From NCBI RefSeq assembly GCF_037154085.1, contig NZ_JBANRM010000003.1, positions 372,001 through 436,000 on the forward strand: 64,000 nt of DNA, read 5' to 3'. Positions 52,155-61,549 of the stretch are shown here, in pieces. This DNA comes from Andeanibacterium fulvum (GTDB lineage Bacteria; Pseudomonadota; Alphaproteobacteria; Sphingomonadales; Sphingomonadaceae). Every line of letters begins with the position of its first letter. Position 1 is the first letter of the stretch. The translations under genes and the position numbers were made by a program. The notes under the pieces were generated by a model that was given only the letters and a program-made list of their open reading frames with translations, did not search any database and was not told where the DNA came from.

Positions 52155-53404
52155 CCGCGTTTTTCGACAGCCGCCGCCAGATGGGCGTGCTCGCCGCCGC
52201 GACAACCGGCAGCGTGCTTTCCACCACCGCCACGGTCCATTCCGTGTTCGGGACGTTCCTGGTGCCGCTGTCGGATGAATTCGGCTGGACCCGCGCGAGC
52301 ATTTCGGCGGTCATGGCAATCATCGCGATATCCTGCGCGATCACCTACCCCCTTGCGGGCCGCTATTCGGACCAGCACGGATCGCGCAAGATGATCCTGT
52401 TCGGCAATGTCGCGCTGGGCCTGTCCATCGCGGCGCTGGCGCTGACCAGCGGCAGCCTTGCCCAGTTCTACCTCACCTTCCTCGCCATCGGCATCTTCGG
52501 CGCCCTGCCCAGCACGGCGATGTTCGCCAAGCTGGTTGCCGAGTGGTTCGACCGCAACCGGGGCACGGCCATGGGCTTCAGCGCGGGCTTCGGCAACGGC
52601 CTGGGCGCGGTGATCATGCCCATCGTCGCGGCGATCCTGGTTTCCACACAGGGCTGGCGCGCAGGCTATCTGGGCATTTCGGCAATCATCCTGCTCGTCG
52701 GTTTCCCGATATTCTATTTCCTGCTGCATGACGTACCCAGCCGCAGCGATCCCGCCCAGCGGGCCGCGGCAGGCGCGAAGCTGGAAGGGTTGACGCTCAA
52801 GGAAGCGATGCGCCTGCCCGCCTTCTGGCTGCTGATGGTCGCCATTGCGGCGGGCGGCGGCATTTCCACCGCCATCCTCAGCCATGTCGTGCCGATCGTA
52901 GGCGACCGGGGCTACAGCCTCGGCGTGGGCACTGCGGTGGTCAGCGTCTTTGCCCTGTCCGCTTCCGCCTGGCAGGTCGCCAGCGGCCGGATGCTGGACA
53001 AGGCCAATACGCCCCGGATCGTGGTGCCGATGTATGCGCTGGCGATCCCCGGCCTGTTCCTGCTCGAATATGGCACTTCCACGCCGATGCTGGTCGGTTC
53101 GGGCATTTGCCTCGGCATTGCGCTGGGCGCACAGTTCGGCGCCCTGCCCTTCTTCATCGCGCGCTATTTCGGCCTGCGCCATTTCGGCGCGATCCTGGGC
53201 GTGATGTATTCCGCCGTGATCGCAGGCCAGGGCATTACCCCGGTGCTGCTCGACGCCGCGTTCGACACGCTGGGCAGCTATCGCGACGCGATTCTCGTCT
53301 CCATGGCGGTAATGGGCGCGGGCAGCACGCTGCTGTTCCTCCTGCCCGCCTATCGCGGCGAACGAACCGTGCCTTCCGGCTCGGCAGTGGCCGTAGCCCA
53401 CTAA
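52151..53404 (+). CDS. MFS transporter
   Basis: Protein of 417 residues with 12 predicted membrane segments. N-terminal VHSVFGTFLVPLSDEFGWTRASIS and the loop GRYSDQHGSRKM (motif A, residues about 75-86) are typical of the monocarboxylate/oxalate-formate antiporter group of MFS. ATG at 52151 overlaps the RutB-like stop. It probably imports the substrate of the RutA/RutB-like pathway or exports a product. The frame ends 106 bp before the next MFS gene. Confidence 0.88.
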   Translation: MTAFFDSRRQMGVLAAATTGSVLSTTATVHSVFGTFLVPLSDEFGWTRASISAVMAIIAISCAITYPLAGRYSDQHGSRKMILFGNVALGLSIAALALTSGSLAQFYLTFLAIGIFGALPSTAMFAKLVAEWFDRNRGTAMGFSAGFGNGLGAVIMPIVAAILVSTQGWRAGYLGISAIILLVGFPIFYFLLHDVPSRSDPAQRAAAGAKLEGLTLKEAMRLPAFWLLMVAIAAGGGISTAILSHVVPIVGDRGYSLGVGTAVVSVFALSASAWQVASGRMLDKANTPRIVVPMYALAIPGLFLLEYGTSTPMLVGSGICLGIALGAQFGALPFFIARYFGLRHFGAILGVMYSAVIAGQGITPVLLDAAFDTLGSYRDAILVSMAVMGAGSTLLFLLPAYRGERTVPSGSAVAVAH

Positions 53405-53510
53405 GACGAGTGCCAAGGCTGCAAAGCGTGAGGGCGCGGGGGATCAAGACTCAAAACAGGGTCCACTCCATCTTACGCTAATAGATTCTGCGTGAAGGAG
53501 TGTTCCCGCC

Positions 53511-54746
53511 ATGACGTTCGACGGCCGGTTGAAGTATCTGGTTCTGGGCGCGCTGGCGCTCCTCTTCTTCATTCTGAACGCCTGTACTTTCAACGGCCTC
53601 GGTGTCGTCTTGCCCTATATGGTGGAAGAACTGGGCTGGAGCTGGGCCACTGCCGGCGTCGGCTTTACCTTGCTGGGTATCGCCTGTGGCCTTTCGGGCC
53701 TGATCCCCGCCCTTCTCATCCGCAAGTTCGGCGTTTCGCGCACCATGCTGACGGGCGGTACCGTGCTGTTCAGCGGCTTTGCCTGCCTTGCGCTGACCTA
53801 TAATCCGTTCGTCTACTTCCTCGGCACGATCCTCCTGGGCATCGGCTTTGCGATCTGCGGGCAGGTTCCGGCAGTCAACGTCATTTCCCACTCGTTCAAG
53901 AAGCACTCCACCGCGATGGGCTTCTACTTCACCGTGGGCGGCCTCGGCTCGGTCGCCGGCCCGCTGATCGCCTATGCGACGCAGGAAATCACCAATGAGT
54001 GGCGCCTGTTCTGGGGCGGTGCGGCCATCGCGGCGCTGCTGCTGTCCATGTTCACGTCCGCCGTCACCGCGACGCGCTGGAACAACAAGGATGCGGGCAC
54101 CAAGGCCAAGGCCAGCGACGCGACTGTGGGCTGGAGCGTTCGCGCGGCAATGCGCACGCCCCAATATTACGTGATCGTGGGCGCCTATACCTCTTTGCTG
54201 CTCATCAGCACGACCGTGCACGGCTTTGCGGTGCAGCACCTGTCCGACAGCGGCCTGGGCATGGGCGGCGCGGCCACGGTGATGAGCGCGCTGGCCCTGA
54301 TCAGCGCGGGTGCTTCTGCCGTGGCAGGTGTCGCGGGCGAAAAGATGAAGCCCCGCGCGCTTTCGATGCTTTCGCTGGCGACTGCCATCATCGGCGTCGT
54401 CGCCCTGATGGGCGGCAGCAGCCCGGTGGCGATCGGGATCGCTACGCTCGGCCTCGGGGTCGGCATCGGGTTCAGCTATGTCAGCGTGGCGATGCTGTTG
54501 CTCGACGTGTTCGGCAAGCGCCCCAACCTCGAGCTCTATTCGACCATGAGCCTGATCTCCACCTCGGCGGCGATCGGCCCGGCGCTGGGCGGCTTCGCCC
54601 GCGACCAGCTGGGCAGCTTTTCGCTGGTCTTCCTGGTCTGCGGCCTGATCGGCACCGCGTTCTTCATGGCCCTGCTGCTGTTCAAGCGGCCTTCCGCGCC
54701 GGGTGACGCAGAAGAAACGGAAGCAGTGCTTGCACCTGCTTGCTGA
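53511..54746 (+). CDS. MFS transporter, second copy
   Basis: Protein of 411 residues with 12 predicted membrane segments. It shows FNGLGVVLPYMVEELGWSWATAGVGF at the N-terminus and a short motif A (LIRKFGVSRTM). The same general MFS class as the preceding protein (FGWTRASIS versus LGWSWATAG) but clearly diverged, so probably a related substrate or the opposite direction. ATG at 53511 follows AAGGAG. A 12-bp stem hairpin 16 bp after the stop separates it from the AraC-formamidase gene. Confidence 0.88.
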   Translation: MTFDGRLKYLVLGALALLFFILNACTFNGLGVVLPYMVEELGWSWATAGVGFTLLGIACGLSGLIPALLIRKFGVSRTMLTGGTVLFSGFACLALTYNPFVYFLGTILLGIGFAICGQVPAVNVISHSFKKHSTAMGFYFTVGGLGSVAGPLIAYATQEITNEWRLFWGGAAIAALLLSMFTSAVTATRWNNKDAGTKAKASDATVGWSVRAAMRTPQYYVIVGAYTSLLLISTTVHGFAVQHLSDSGLGMGGAATVMSALALISAGASAVAGVAGEKMKPRALSMLSLATAIIGVVALMGGSSPVAIGIATLGLGVGIGFSYVSVAMLLLDVFGKRPNLELYSTMSLISTSAAIGPALGGFARDQLGSFSLVFLVCGLIGTAFFMALLLFKRPSAPGDAEETEAVLAPAC

Positions 54747-54762
54747 AGACGGATCGTAATCA

Positions 54763-54800
54763 GCGAACCGCACCCTGCGGACGGGGTAGGTGCGGTTCGC
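54763..54800 (+). terminator. Hairpin after the second MFS gene
   Basis: GCGAACCGCACC (54763-54774) pairs perfectly with GGTGCGGTTCGC (54789-54800) around a 14-nt loop. It has no U-tract, so a partial terminator or mRNA-end stabiliser is likely. Confidence 0.6.
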
Positions 54801-54932
54801 CAACAACATGACGTGGCCATTCTGATACAGCATCGGAATGGCCAGTTGACGTGCGGCCTCCGAAATATCACTTAGGTGGGTATAAAAGACACGCCGGGAG
54901 AGGGGCCGGTCCTTGTTTGATAGAGAGCCCCG

Positions 54933-57263
54933 TTGCGTTTCACCACTAATGCCTATCCCAAGGAACAGCGTTACGACGCATGGCGCTTTGCGCTAAAACG
55001 TGCGTCGTTAGCCCTTGAGGCCGCCGATGAGGCCAGCCTTTACGGCGAAATCATCCAGTTCAGCAGCGATGTCGGCATACAGTTCGTCCGCCTGGTGGGG
55101 ACGGCACAGGAATATACGATCGACTTCCGCGAAGAGCCCGGCAGCCTGTGGCTTGCGGTCCTGGTGGATGGTGTCTGCGTTGCCCGCAGCGGCACCGAGA
55201 CGATCACTTTCAACGATGGCGACATGATCTGCGGGCGCGGCGAAACCCCGGTCTCGCTGCAATTCACCAGCGATCATCGCATGCTGCTGCTGAAAATTCC
55301 GGCCAAGTCGCTGGACCAGCGGCTGAAGGCTCCCCTGCCGGACAAGCCGCGCAGCCTCTCCTCCGATGCCGGCCCAGGCCGCGTATTGTCCAGCATGCTC
55401 CGTTCGGTCGCCGACATGACCACCAGCGACACGCCGGATGAAGGACTGCGCCCGGTCGAACTGGCATTGCCCGAATTCCTGCTGGCTGCCCTGCTCAGCG
55501 ATGCGCCGCCGCGCGCCCTTGGCGGCGCCGCCGGTATGCGCGCTGCGCTGCTCGAGCGGATCTTCCAGACCATCGAAATGCGTCTGTCCGATCCGAATCT
55601 CAACTATCAGCAGGTGGCGAGCGAACACGGCATTTCTCCGCGTTACCTGCAGAAGTTGTTCGAATCGATCGATGACAGCTTCGGCCATTACGTGAAGGTC
55701 AGGCGCCTGGAGCGCTGCAGGCTCGACTTGCGAAGCCCCCTGCACACGCAGAAGTCCATCTCGGACATCCTGTTCCAGTGGGGCTTCAACGATTCCGCCT
55801 CGTTCAGCCGCGCCTTCCGCGAACAATACGGCATTTCCCCGCGTGAATATCGCAAGTCCGGCATGCCGGACGAGGGCGATGCGAACGACACGCTGCGCCG
55901 TGGCCGCCCGGCCCGCCGCACCGCTCAGGAGGAAGCCGCGCTGGCGGAAGCCTTCCCCGAAATCAGCGAAACGGTCGGCATTCCCACCAGCCTGCTGCCC
56001 ATTGGCGACGATGGCACAGTGCGCCACCATCACCTGCCGGTCAGCCCGAACACGGTCCATTGGGGCTATTTCAGCTCCTTGCTGAAGCCTGTCCTTACCG
56101 TCCGCTCCGGCGATTTCGTGACGGTGGAGACGCTCACCCATCATGCCAATGACGATCCCGAACGCATGGTGGAAGGCGATGAAGGCGCCGAAAGCGTGTT
56201 CCATTGGGACGAGCACGGCAAGGCCGTCGAGCGGCGCGGTGCCGGGCCGATGGATGCGAGCGAAGTGGGCCGCGGCGCGGGCGAAGGCTTCGGCGTGCAT
56301 ATCTGCACCGGTCCCATCGCCATTCAGGGCGCCGAGCCGGGCGACATCATCGAAGTGCGCATCCTCAGCCTCGAACCCCGGCGAAGCGGCAATCCGCGCT
56401 TCCAGGGCAAGGCCTTCGGCAGCAATGCGGCGACCTTCTGGGGCTTCCAGTATAACGATCTGCTGACCCAGCCCAATCCGCGCGAAGTGGTCACGATCTA
56501 CGAGGTGGAGAGTGGCAAGGAACGCGTGCCGACCGCCCATGCGGTCTATTCCTTCCGCTGGACCCCGCAGACCGACCCTTCCGGCATCGTGCATGAGCGC
56601 TACAATTATCCGGGCGTGCCGGTCGATCCGGACACGATCGAGCGGAATTACGACATCCTGCGCGATGTCGAGATCCCCATCCGCCCGCATTTCGGCGTGA
56701 TCGCAGTGGCGCCCGCCCATACCGGCCCGGTCGATTCCATTCCGCCCAGTTCCTTCGGCGGCAATATGGACAATTGGCGCACCGGCCCCGGATCAAGCGT
56801 GTTCCTGCCAGTGCAGGTTTCCGGCGGATTGCTATCCTTGGGCGATCCCCACGCTTCTCAGGGCGATTCCGAACTGTGCGGCACGGCCATCGAATGTTCG
56901 ATGACGGCGCTGATCCAGGTGATCCGCCACCCGAAGGGCGATCTTTCGGGCATGATGCGCGATCTCGATTATCCGATGATCGAGACCGAGAGCGAATGGG
57001 TCATCATGGGCTTCAGCCACCCGGATTACCTCAAGGAACTGGGCGAAGACGCGCAAAGCGAAGTCTACAAGCGCGCCTCGATCGACAGCGCGATGCGCGA
57101 TGCCTTCCGCAAGACCCGCCGTTTCCTGATGACCACCAAGAACCTGTCGGAGGACGAGGCGATCTCGCTCATTTCGGTGGCGGTCGATTTCGGGATTTCG
57201 CAGGTCGCCAACGGCAATTGGGGGGTCCACGCGATCATCCGCAAGGGGCTGTTCACGGCCTGA
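54933..57263 (+). CDS. AraC-family regulator fused to formamidase/acetamidase
   Basis: One uninterrupted frame of 776 residues. Residues about 1-200 are a cupin-like AraC sensor domain; about 205-308 are two helix-turn-helix motifs (EHGISPRYLQKLFESI and SISDILFQWGFNDSASFSRAF). A charged linker (about 310-360) leads to a full FmdA/AmdA domain (about 362-776) with TVHWGYFS, THHANDDPE, GAEPGDIIEVRIL and LGDPHASQGDSELCG. Starts with TTG at 54933; an in-frame stop is 12 bp upstream. The internal ATG at 55863 has no ribosome-binding site, so a separate formamidase is unlikely. The AraC and formamidase at 60547-62641 are unfused counterparts. Probably a regulator that binds or cleaves an amide. Confidence 0.85.
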   Translation: MRFTTNAYPKEQRYDAWRFALKRASLALEAADEASLYGEIIQFSSDVGIQFVRLVGTAQEYTIDFREEPGSLWLAVLVDGVCVARSGTETITFNDGDMICGRGETPVSLQFTSDHRMLLLKIPAKSLDQRLKAPLPDKPRSLSSDAGPGRVLSSMLRSVADMTTSDTPDEGLRPVELALPEFLLAALLSDAPPRALGGAAGMRAALLERIFQTIEMRLSDPNLNYQQVASEHGISPRYLQKLFESIDDSFGHYVKVRRLERCRLDLRSPLHTQKSISDILFQWGFNDSASFSRAFREQYGISPREYRKSGMPDEGDANDTLRRGRPARRTAQEEAALAEAFPEISETVGIPTSLLPIGDDGTVRHHHLPVSPNTVHWGYFSSLLKPVLTVRSGDFVTVETLTHHANDDPERMVEGDEGAESVFHWDEHGKAVERRGAGPMDASEVGRGAGEGFGVHICTGPIAIQGAEPGDIIEVRILSLEPRRSGNPRFQGKAFGSNAATFWGFQYNDLLTQPNPREVVTIYEVESGKERVPTAHAVYSFRWTPQTDPSGIVHERYNYPGVPVDPDTIERNYDILRDVEIPIRPHFGVIAVAPAHTGPVDSIPPSSFGGNMDNWRTGPGSSVFLPVQVSGGLLSLGDPHASQGDSELCGTAIECSMTALIQVIRHPKGDLSGMMRDLDYPMIETESEWVIMGFSHPDYLKELGEDAQSEVYKRASIDSAMRDAFRKTRRFLMTTKNLSEDEAISLISVAVDFGISQVANGNWGVHAIIRKGLFTA

Positions 57264-57277
57264 AGTTTCACTTGTCA

Positions 57278-57345
57278 CCCCGGCCCTGTGCCGGGGTCCA
57301 GCTTGGCAGGCTCAGGAAAGCGAGATCCCGGAACAAGTCCGGGAT
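57278..57345. repeat. REP-like intergenic element with two hairpins
   Basis: CCCCGGC/GCCGGGG (57278-57296) and ATCCCGGA/TCCGGGAT (57325-57345) form two short hairpins between convergent genes. The phrase 'CACCCCGGCCCTGTGCCGGGGTC' type of element is frequent in alphaproteobacterial intergenic DNA (from memory). It can serve as a bidirectional terminator. Confidence 0.6.
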
Positions 57346-57364
57346 GACGACTGAGGACAGCCCT

Positions 57365-58681
57365 TCACTGCCCCGAACCGACCTCAACCGCCGCGCGGTC
57401 CAGCAGGGTACGCACCCGCACCGTCCGCTCGGTAAACTCCCCGCCGATCAGTTCGTTGGTCATCAGGATCGCCACGAGATTGCGGCGCGGGTCGGCGAAG
57501 AAATAGGTGTTGCCCGAACCGGACCAGCCGCCTGCACCCGAAGGCATGCCGCCGATGGCCTCGCTCGCAGCGTCTCCGATCCCCAGCCCCAGGCCGAACA
57601 TCACATTCTCATGCGCCTGCCCGCCGGTCTGCAGCAAGGGCGTGAACATCGCATCGACACTTTCGGCCTTGAGCAACCGCTGACCATGCCATTCGCCGCG
57701 ATTGGCCAGCATCTGGGCAAAGTGGAGGTAATCTTCCATCGTCCCTGCGAGCGCCCCGCCCCCGTCGAACATCCGCCTGGGATCGCGATATTCCGATGCC
57801 TCTGCCGTCTCGACCGGCGTCATCCCATCCTTGCTGGCGGTGTAATTCGTCACAAACCGGGCCAGCTGCGCATCGCTCACCACAAAGGTGGTGTCGCGCA
57901 TCTCCAGCGGAGTGAAAATCCGTTCCCTGAAGAAACGGTCTAGCGGCATGCCGGATGCCCGCTCCACCACCACGCCCAGCACACCCGTGGAATTGCTGTA
58001 GGAGAAGCGCTCGCCCGGTTGGTGAAGCAGAGGCGCAGCAGCGAGGCGCGCGATCAACTCGTCCATGGAAACCGCAGGCGGTGCATCGCCGGGCTGACGC
58101 CCGACACCGCCGCCGCGCATCACTCCATGCTTGCGGTAATATTGCTGGACCGGCGTGTTGCCGGTGAAATTGTAGGTCAGCCCGCTGCTGTGAGTCATCA
58201 GATCGCGCACAGTGATCTGGCGAGCCGCCGGAACGGTGACCATGTTTTCCAGATCGCCGCTTTCATAAACGCGCATATCGGCGAATTCGGGAATGTAGCG
58301 GGCAATCGGCGCGTCGAGGGAAATCCGCCCCTCTTCCACCAGCATCATCGCCGCCACGGTCGTGATCGGCTTGGTCATGGAATAGAGGCGAAAGATAGCG
58401 TCTTCGGGCAGCGGCGTGCCACTTTCCCGGTCAAGATCGCCCAGACGGAAGCCGAGGACATCCTTGCCACCCTGCGAGATCACGACCTGCGCATTGGGCA
58501 AGGTGCCCTCTGCAATCATCGCCGCCAGCCCGTCGCGCAACTCGACCACGGCGCTGCCGCGCTGAGCTGTGGTCGTTTCGGCAAAGGCGGGGCCAGCTAC
58601 CGCAAAACTCAAGGCCGACGCCCCCAGAGCGAGCCCTAAGGCCGCGACCGCCACCTTACCCACCTTGCTGCGCCTTGCCAT
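57365..58681 (-). CDS. Exported class C beta-lactamase-type serine hydrolase
   Basis: Protein of 438 residues. Signal peptide of about 35 residues (VAVAALGLALGASALSFAVAGPAFA). Catalytic S101-x-x-K104 (SMTK) and Y228-S-N230 (SYSN), the triad positions of class C beta-lactamase and family VIII esterases; THSSGL and the late GGWSGSGNTYFF replace the KTG box. Family VIII carboxylesterase or amide hydrolase is more likely than a lactamase. The ATG at 58681 overlaps the dioxygenase stop (TGATG). Last gene of the long operon, it may act on the substrate outside the cytoplasm. Confidence 0.88.
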   Translation of the reverse strand: MARRSKVGKVAVAALGLALGASALSFAVAGPAFAETTTAQRGSAVVELRDGLAAMIAEGTLPNAQVVISQGGKDVLGFRLGDLDRESGTPLPEDAIFRLYSMTKPITTVAAMMLVEEGRISLDAPIARYIPEFADMRVYESGDLENMVTVPAARQITVRDLMTHSSGLTYNFTGNTPVQQYYRKHGVMRGGGVGRQPGDAPPAVSMDELIARLAAAPLLHQPGERFSYSNSTGVLGVVVERASGMPLDRFFRERIFTPLEMRDTTFVVSDAQLARFVTNYTASKDGMTPVETAEASEYRDPRRMFDGGGALAGTMEDYLHFAQMLANRGEWHGQRLLKAESVDAMFTPLLQTGGQAHENVMFGLGLGIGDAASEAIGGMPSGAGGWSGSGNTYFFADPRRNLVAILMTNELIGGEFTERTVRVRTLLDRAAVEVGSGQ

Positions 58682-59493
58682 CAATAGGGCTTATCGCCTG
58701 CGACCGACACGCGGAAGCCGGAACGAGTTTCCGGGAAATAGTCCCAGGTGGCGAAATGCTGAGTGCAGCGATTGTCCCAGAAGGCGATCGAATGCGGTTC
58801 CCACCGGAAGCGAACCTGGAAGTTCGGGTTCTCGCAATGATGCGCCAGGAAATCGCGCAGCGCCTCGCCCTCAGGCTTGGTCAGGCCATTGATGCGAATG
58901 ATCTTGGACTTGCTGAAGAACAGGCACTTGCGCTTCGTCACCGGATGGGTGCGCACCAGCGGGTGGGTGTTGGTGGGATATTTCTTGTCCACATCCGGGA
59001 AAAGCTCCCGATAGATGTGGTTGGAATCATGCACGGCCGTCAGCGGATCGATGAAGGCCTTCATCGCGGGCGACAGCGCATCATAGGCCGCATACATGCT
59101 GGCAAACAGCGTATCGCCCCCTACGGGCGGCACTGTGTGCAGATAGAGGATACTGCCCATGGGCGGTTCCGGATCTTCCGACAGGTCCATGTGCCAGTCT
59201 TCCCCGGCCACGAACTTGCTATCCGCATCGGCGTGGATTTTCACGACATTGGGATGGCCCTCGATACCGCCCACGCCGCTATGCCCGGCCAGTTCGCCGA
59301 AATAGCGACCCAGCCGCTCGTGGCTGTCATGGTCCATCGGCTGGTTGCGGAAGAACAGCACCTGATGTTCCATCAAGGCGCTGTGGAGTTCATCCACCAC
59401 CTTGTTGCTGAGCGGCTCGTTCAGAGCGACCCCGGACACCATGGCCCCGATCGGTTTGGTCATGGGGCGGACTTCGAGCACGTCATACGGCAT
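58681..59493 (-). CDS. TauD/TfdA-family dioxygenase
   Basis: Protein of 270 residues, typical TauD/TfdA length. Iron ligands H101-x-D103 in WHMDLSED and H246 in CTQHFATWD; Arg257/Arg261 in ETRSGFR bind 2-oxoglutarate. GDTLFASMYAAYD and NTHPLVRTHPVTKRK are conserved in the family, which includes taurine, 2,4-D and alkylsulfate dioxygenases. ATG at 59493 follows GAGGAAC and overlaps the transporter stop by 11 bp. The substrate could be the same organic acid carried by the transporter encoded just upstream. Confidence 0.9.
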   Translation of the reverse strand: MPYDVLEVRPMTKPIGAMVSGVALNEPLSNKVVDELHSALMEHQVLFFRNQPMDHDSHERLGRYFGELAGHSGVGGIEGHPNVVKIHADADSKFVAGEDWHMDLSEDPEPPMGSILYLHTVPPVGGDTLFASMYAAYDALSPAMKAFIDPLTAVHDSNHIYRELFPDVDKKYPTNTHPLVRTHPVTKRKCLFFSKSKIIRINGLTKPEGEALRDFLAHHCENPNFQVRFRWEPHSIAFWDNRCTQHFATWDYFPETRSGFRVSVAGDKPY

Positions 59494-60484
59494 GGACAAG
59501 TTCCTCGCTCTTGGATTGGGCTTCGCTCCGGCGGGCATAGGCCTGCGCCAGGGCGGCGCAGACGATCAGCTGGAGCTGGTGGAAAAGCATGAGTGGCAGC
59601 ACGACCAGGCCGACCTGCGCCGGCGGAAACAACGCGCCTGCCATGGGCACGCCGCTGGCGAGGCTCTTCTTGGAGCCGCAGAATACCATGACGGCCTCAT
59701 CCTCATGGGAGAAGCCCGCAAGACGGGACGCCTGCCGCGTGGCAAATAGCACCGCGCCCAGCAACACGGCGTCGAGCGCCAGGATCGTGGCAAGGTCCAT
59801 CGCCGAAAACCGGGTCCACAGCCCTTCCACCACGGCGGCGCTGAAGGCGGCATAGACCACCAAGAGGATCACGCCCCGGTCGGTACGCATCACCAGCTTG
59901 CGGTGCCGGTCGACGAAACCTCCGATCAGCGGACGGGCCAGATGGCCGACGATAAAGGGCAGCAGCAAAGTGGTGCCGACTTTCATCAGCGCGGACAGGA
60001 AGAATTCCTGCCCGGCTTGCCCGCTGCTGACCAGGAGGGTGGCCAGCAGCGGGGTCAGCACGATACCGAGTACGTTGGAGAGGGACGCACTGCAGACCGC
60101 CGCCGGTACGTTCCCCCGCGCAATCGCCGTCATCGCTATCGACGACTGCACGGTTGAGGGAACGATGCACAAAAACAGGAACCCGCTCGCCACCGCCGGA
60201 TCGATCCAGCTGCCGAGCGCCGAAACCATCGCCAGCCCCAGCAGGGGAAACAGGACGAAAGTGGTCGCCAGCACCATCAGATGCAGCTTCCACGCGCCGA
60301 TCCCGGCCAGGATCGCCTGGCGGGAAAGCTTGGCACCGTGGAGGAAGAACAGCAGCGTGATCGCGACATCGGTCAGGTGATCGAGCCACACAGCAGCGTC
60401 GCCGCGAGCGGGCAGCAGGGTGGCGAAAGCCAGCACGGCCAGCAGCAGCAGGAGAAATCCGTCAGGACGAAAGCGGGAGAGCAT
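59483..60484 (-). CDS. Bile-acid:sodium-symporter-like (BASS/SBF) transporter
   Basis: Protein of 333 residues with about ten membrane segments. The fold and the conserved FLFLCIVPSTVQSSIAMTAIARGN and VMVFCGSKKSLASGVPMAG blocks belong to the SBF-like (YfeH/BASS) group, Na+-linked transporters of organic anions. It lies 62 bp after the AraC regulator gene and overlaps the dioxygenase gene. Probable importer of the acid used by this operon. Confidence 0.88.
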   Translation of the reverse strand: MLSRFRPDGFLLLLLAVLAFATLLPARGDAAVWLDHLTDVAITLLFFLHGAKLSRQAILAGIGAWKLHLMVLATTFVLFPLLGLAMVSALGSWIDPAVASGFLFLCIVPSTVQSSIAMTAIARGNVPAAVCSASLSNVLGIVLTPLLATLLVSSGQAGQEFFLSALMKVGTTLLLPFIVGHLARPLIGGFVDRHRKLVMRTDRGVILLVVYAAFSAAVVEGLWTRFSAMDLATILALDAVLLGAVLFATRQASRLAGFSHEDEAVMVFCGSKKSLASGVPMAGALFPPAQVGLVVLPLMLFHQLQLIVCAALAQAYARRSEAQSKSEELVHAV

Positions 60485-60546
60485 GATGCAGAAATTCTGG
60501 GCGAAATCGTACCTGCGAGTCTTGTCGTCCGGCGCAGGCTCGTTTG

Positions 60547-61539
60547 TCAGGCGATGCCGCTGCGGCGTGCCCGGTTGCGCGTATCGCGCGGCGCCTCGCC
60601 AAAACGTTCGCGATAGGCGCGGCTGAAATGGGCCGACTGGTTGAAGCCCCAGCGGAAACAGATTTCCGAGATACTGAGCTGGGCATGGAGCGGGCTGGCC
60701 AGTTCCGCCCGTGCGCGCTCCAGTCGGCGGGATTTGAGATAACCGGTCACGGTCTGGCCGAAACGGGCGAAGAGCTGCTGAAGATAGCGGACCGACACGC
60801 CTTCTGCTGCGGCAATCGCCTGTACGGTCAGTTCCGGATCGCCCAGCTGGCTTTCCAGCGCGCGGCAGATGCGTTCATATTGGCGCGCGCGCTGCCCCAT
60901 CGCCCCGCCCTTGCCCGCAAAGCCGCCGGAACGAGCGATGACGGGCACGAGCAGTTCGATCAACGCGCTCTCAATCGGCCCCAGTTCGCCTGGGCGCCCT
61001 TCGGCGAGCGAGGCGGCAAGGCTGTGTAGCAAGGCCAGCAGCGCATGGCCCGACATGCTCTGGGGCTCGACAATGGAAACACGGGCCGCCAGCGGCGCCA
61101 GCAGTCGCGCATCGATGGCAACGCTGGGAATGCGCACGAAAAGCTGACGGAAAGCGCCATCGAACTGCAGCGTGGCATCGATGCCGGTCGCCCCATAGAT
61201 CAGCATGGCAGGAGATAGAGCCACCGGCGCATCGTCCGTGCGCAGGCTCGCCTCCCCATCGATCAGCAGGCCCATCCACAGGCCCGGCTCCGCACCCGGC
61301 GTGCGCCCGGCAATGGACTGGGCCCCACCGGAAACCAGTGCGAATTCAAAGCCCATGGGAGAGGTGGCGGCCAGAACCCGGCCGACCGCTTCCGCCTGGG
61401 GAGCAGGGCCGGCGAAAGGCAAGTGCAGCCGCCGCATGGCATCGGCCCATGCGGCGGCGCGCTCACCATGCGGCAGGCTTGCCGCATCGAAGGACCAGGC
61501 TGCTTGCCGGTCAGCCATGGCCTTCACGTCCCCTTTCAT
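60547..61539 (-). CDS. AraC-family transcriptional regulator
   Basis: Protein of 330 residues. The N-terminal sensor domain (about 1-215) precedes two HTH motifs at about 225-320 (AAAEGVSVRYLQQLFARFG and SISEICFRWGFNQSAHFSRAYRERFG). The HTH is clearly like that of the AraC-formamidase fusion, which has SISDILFQWGFNDSASFSRAF. ATG at 61539 follows AAGGG, 10 bp after the formamidase stop. It most likely activates this operon (formamidase, extradiol-type dioxygenase, transporter, TfdA-type dioxygenase) in response to the substrate. Confidence 0.9.
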   Translation of the reverse strand: MKGDVKAMADRQAAWSFDAASLPHGERAAAWADAMRRLHLPFAGPAPQAEAVGRVLAATSPMGFEFALVSGGAQSIAGRTPGAEPGLWMGLLIDGEASLRTDDAPVALSPAMLIYGATGIDATLQFDGAFRQLFVRIPSVAIDARLLAPLAARVSIVEPQSMSGHALLALLHSLAASLAEGRPGELGPIESALIELLVPVIARSGGFAGKGGAMGQRARQYERICRALESQLGDPELTVQAIAAAEGVSVRYLQQLFARFGQTVTGYLKSRRLERARAELASPLHAQLSISEICFRWGFNQSAHFSRAYRERFGEAPRDTRNRARRSGIA

Positions 61540-61549
61540 TCGGGCCCTT

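Noticed and set aside
57365..58681. Beta-lactamase conferring resistance
   Set aside because: The SxxK and YxN motifs are shared by family VIII esterases and peptidases; there is no KTG box and the gene is embedded in a catabolic operon.
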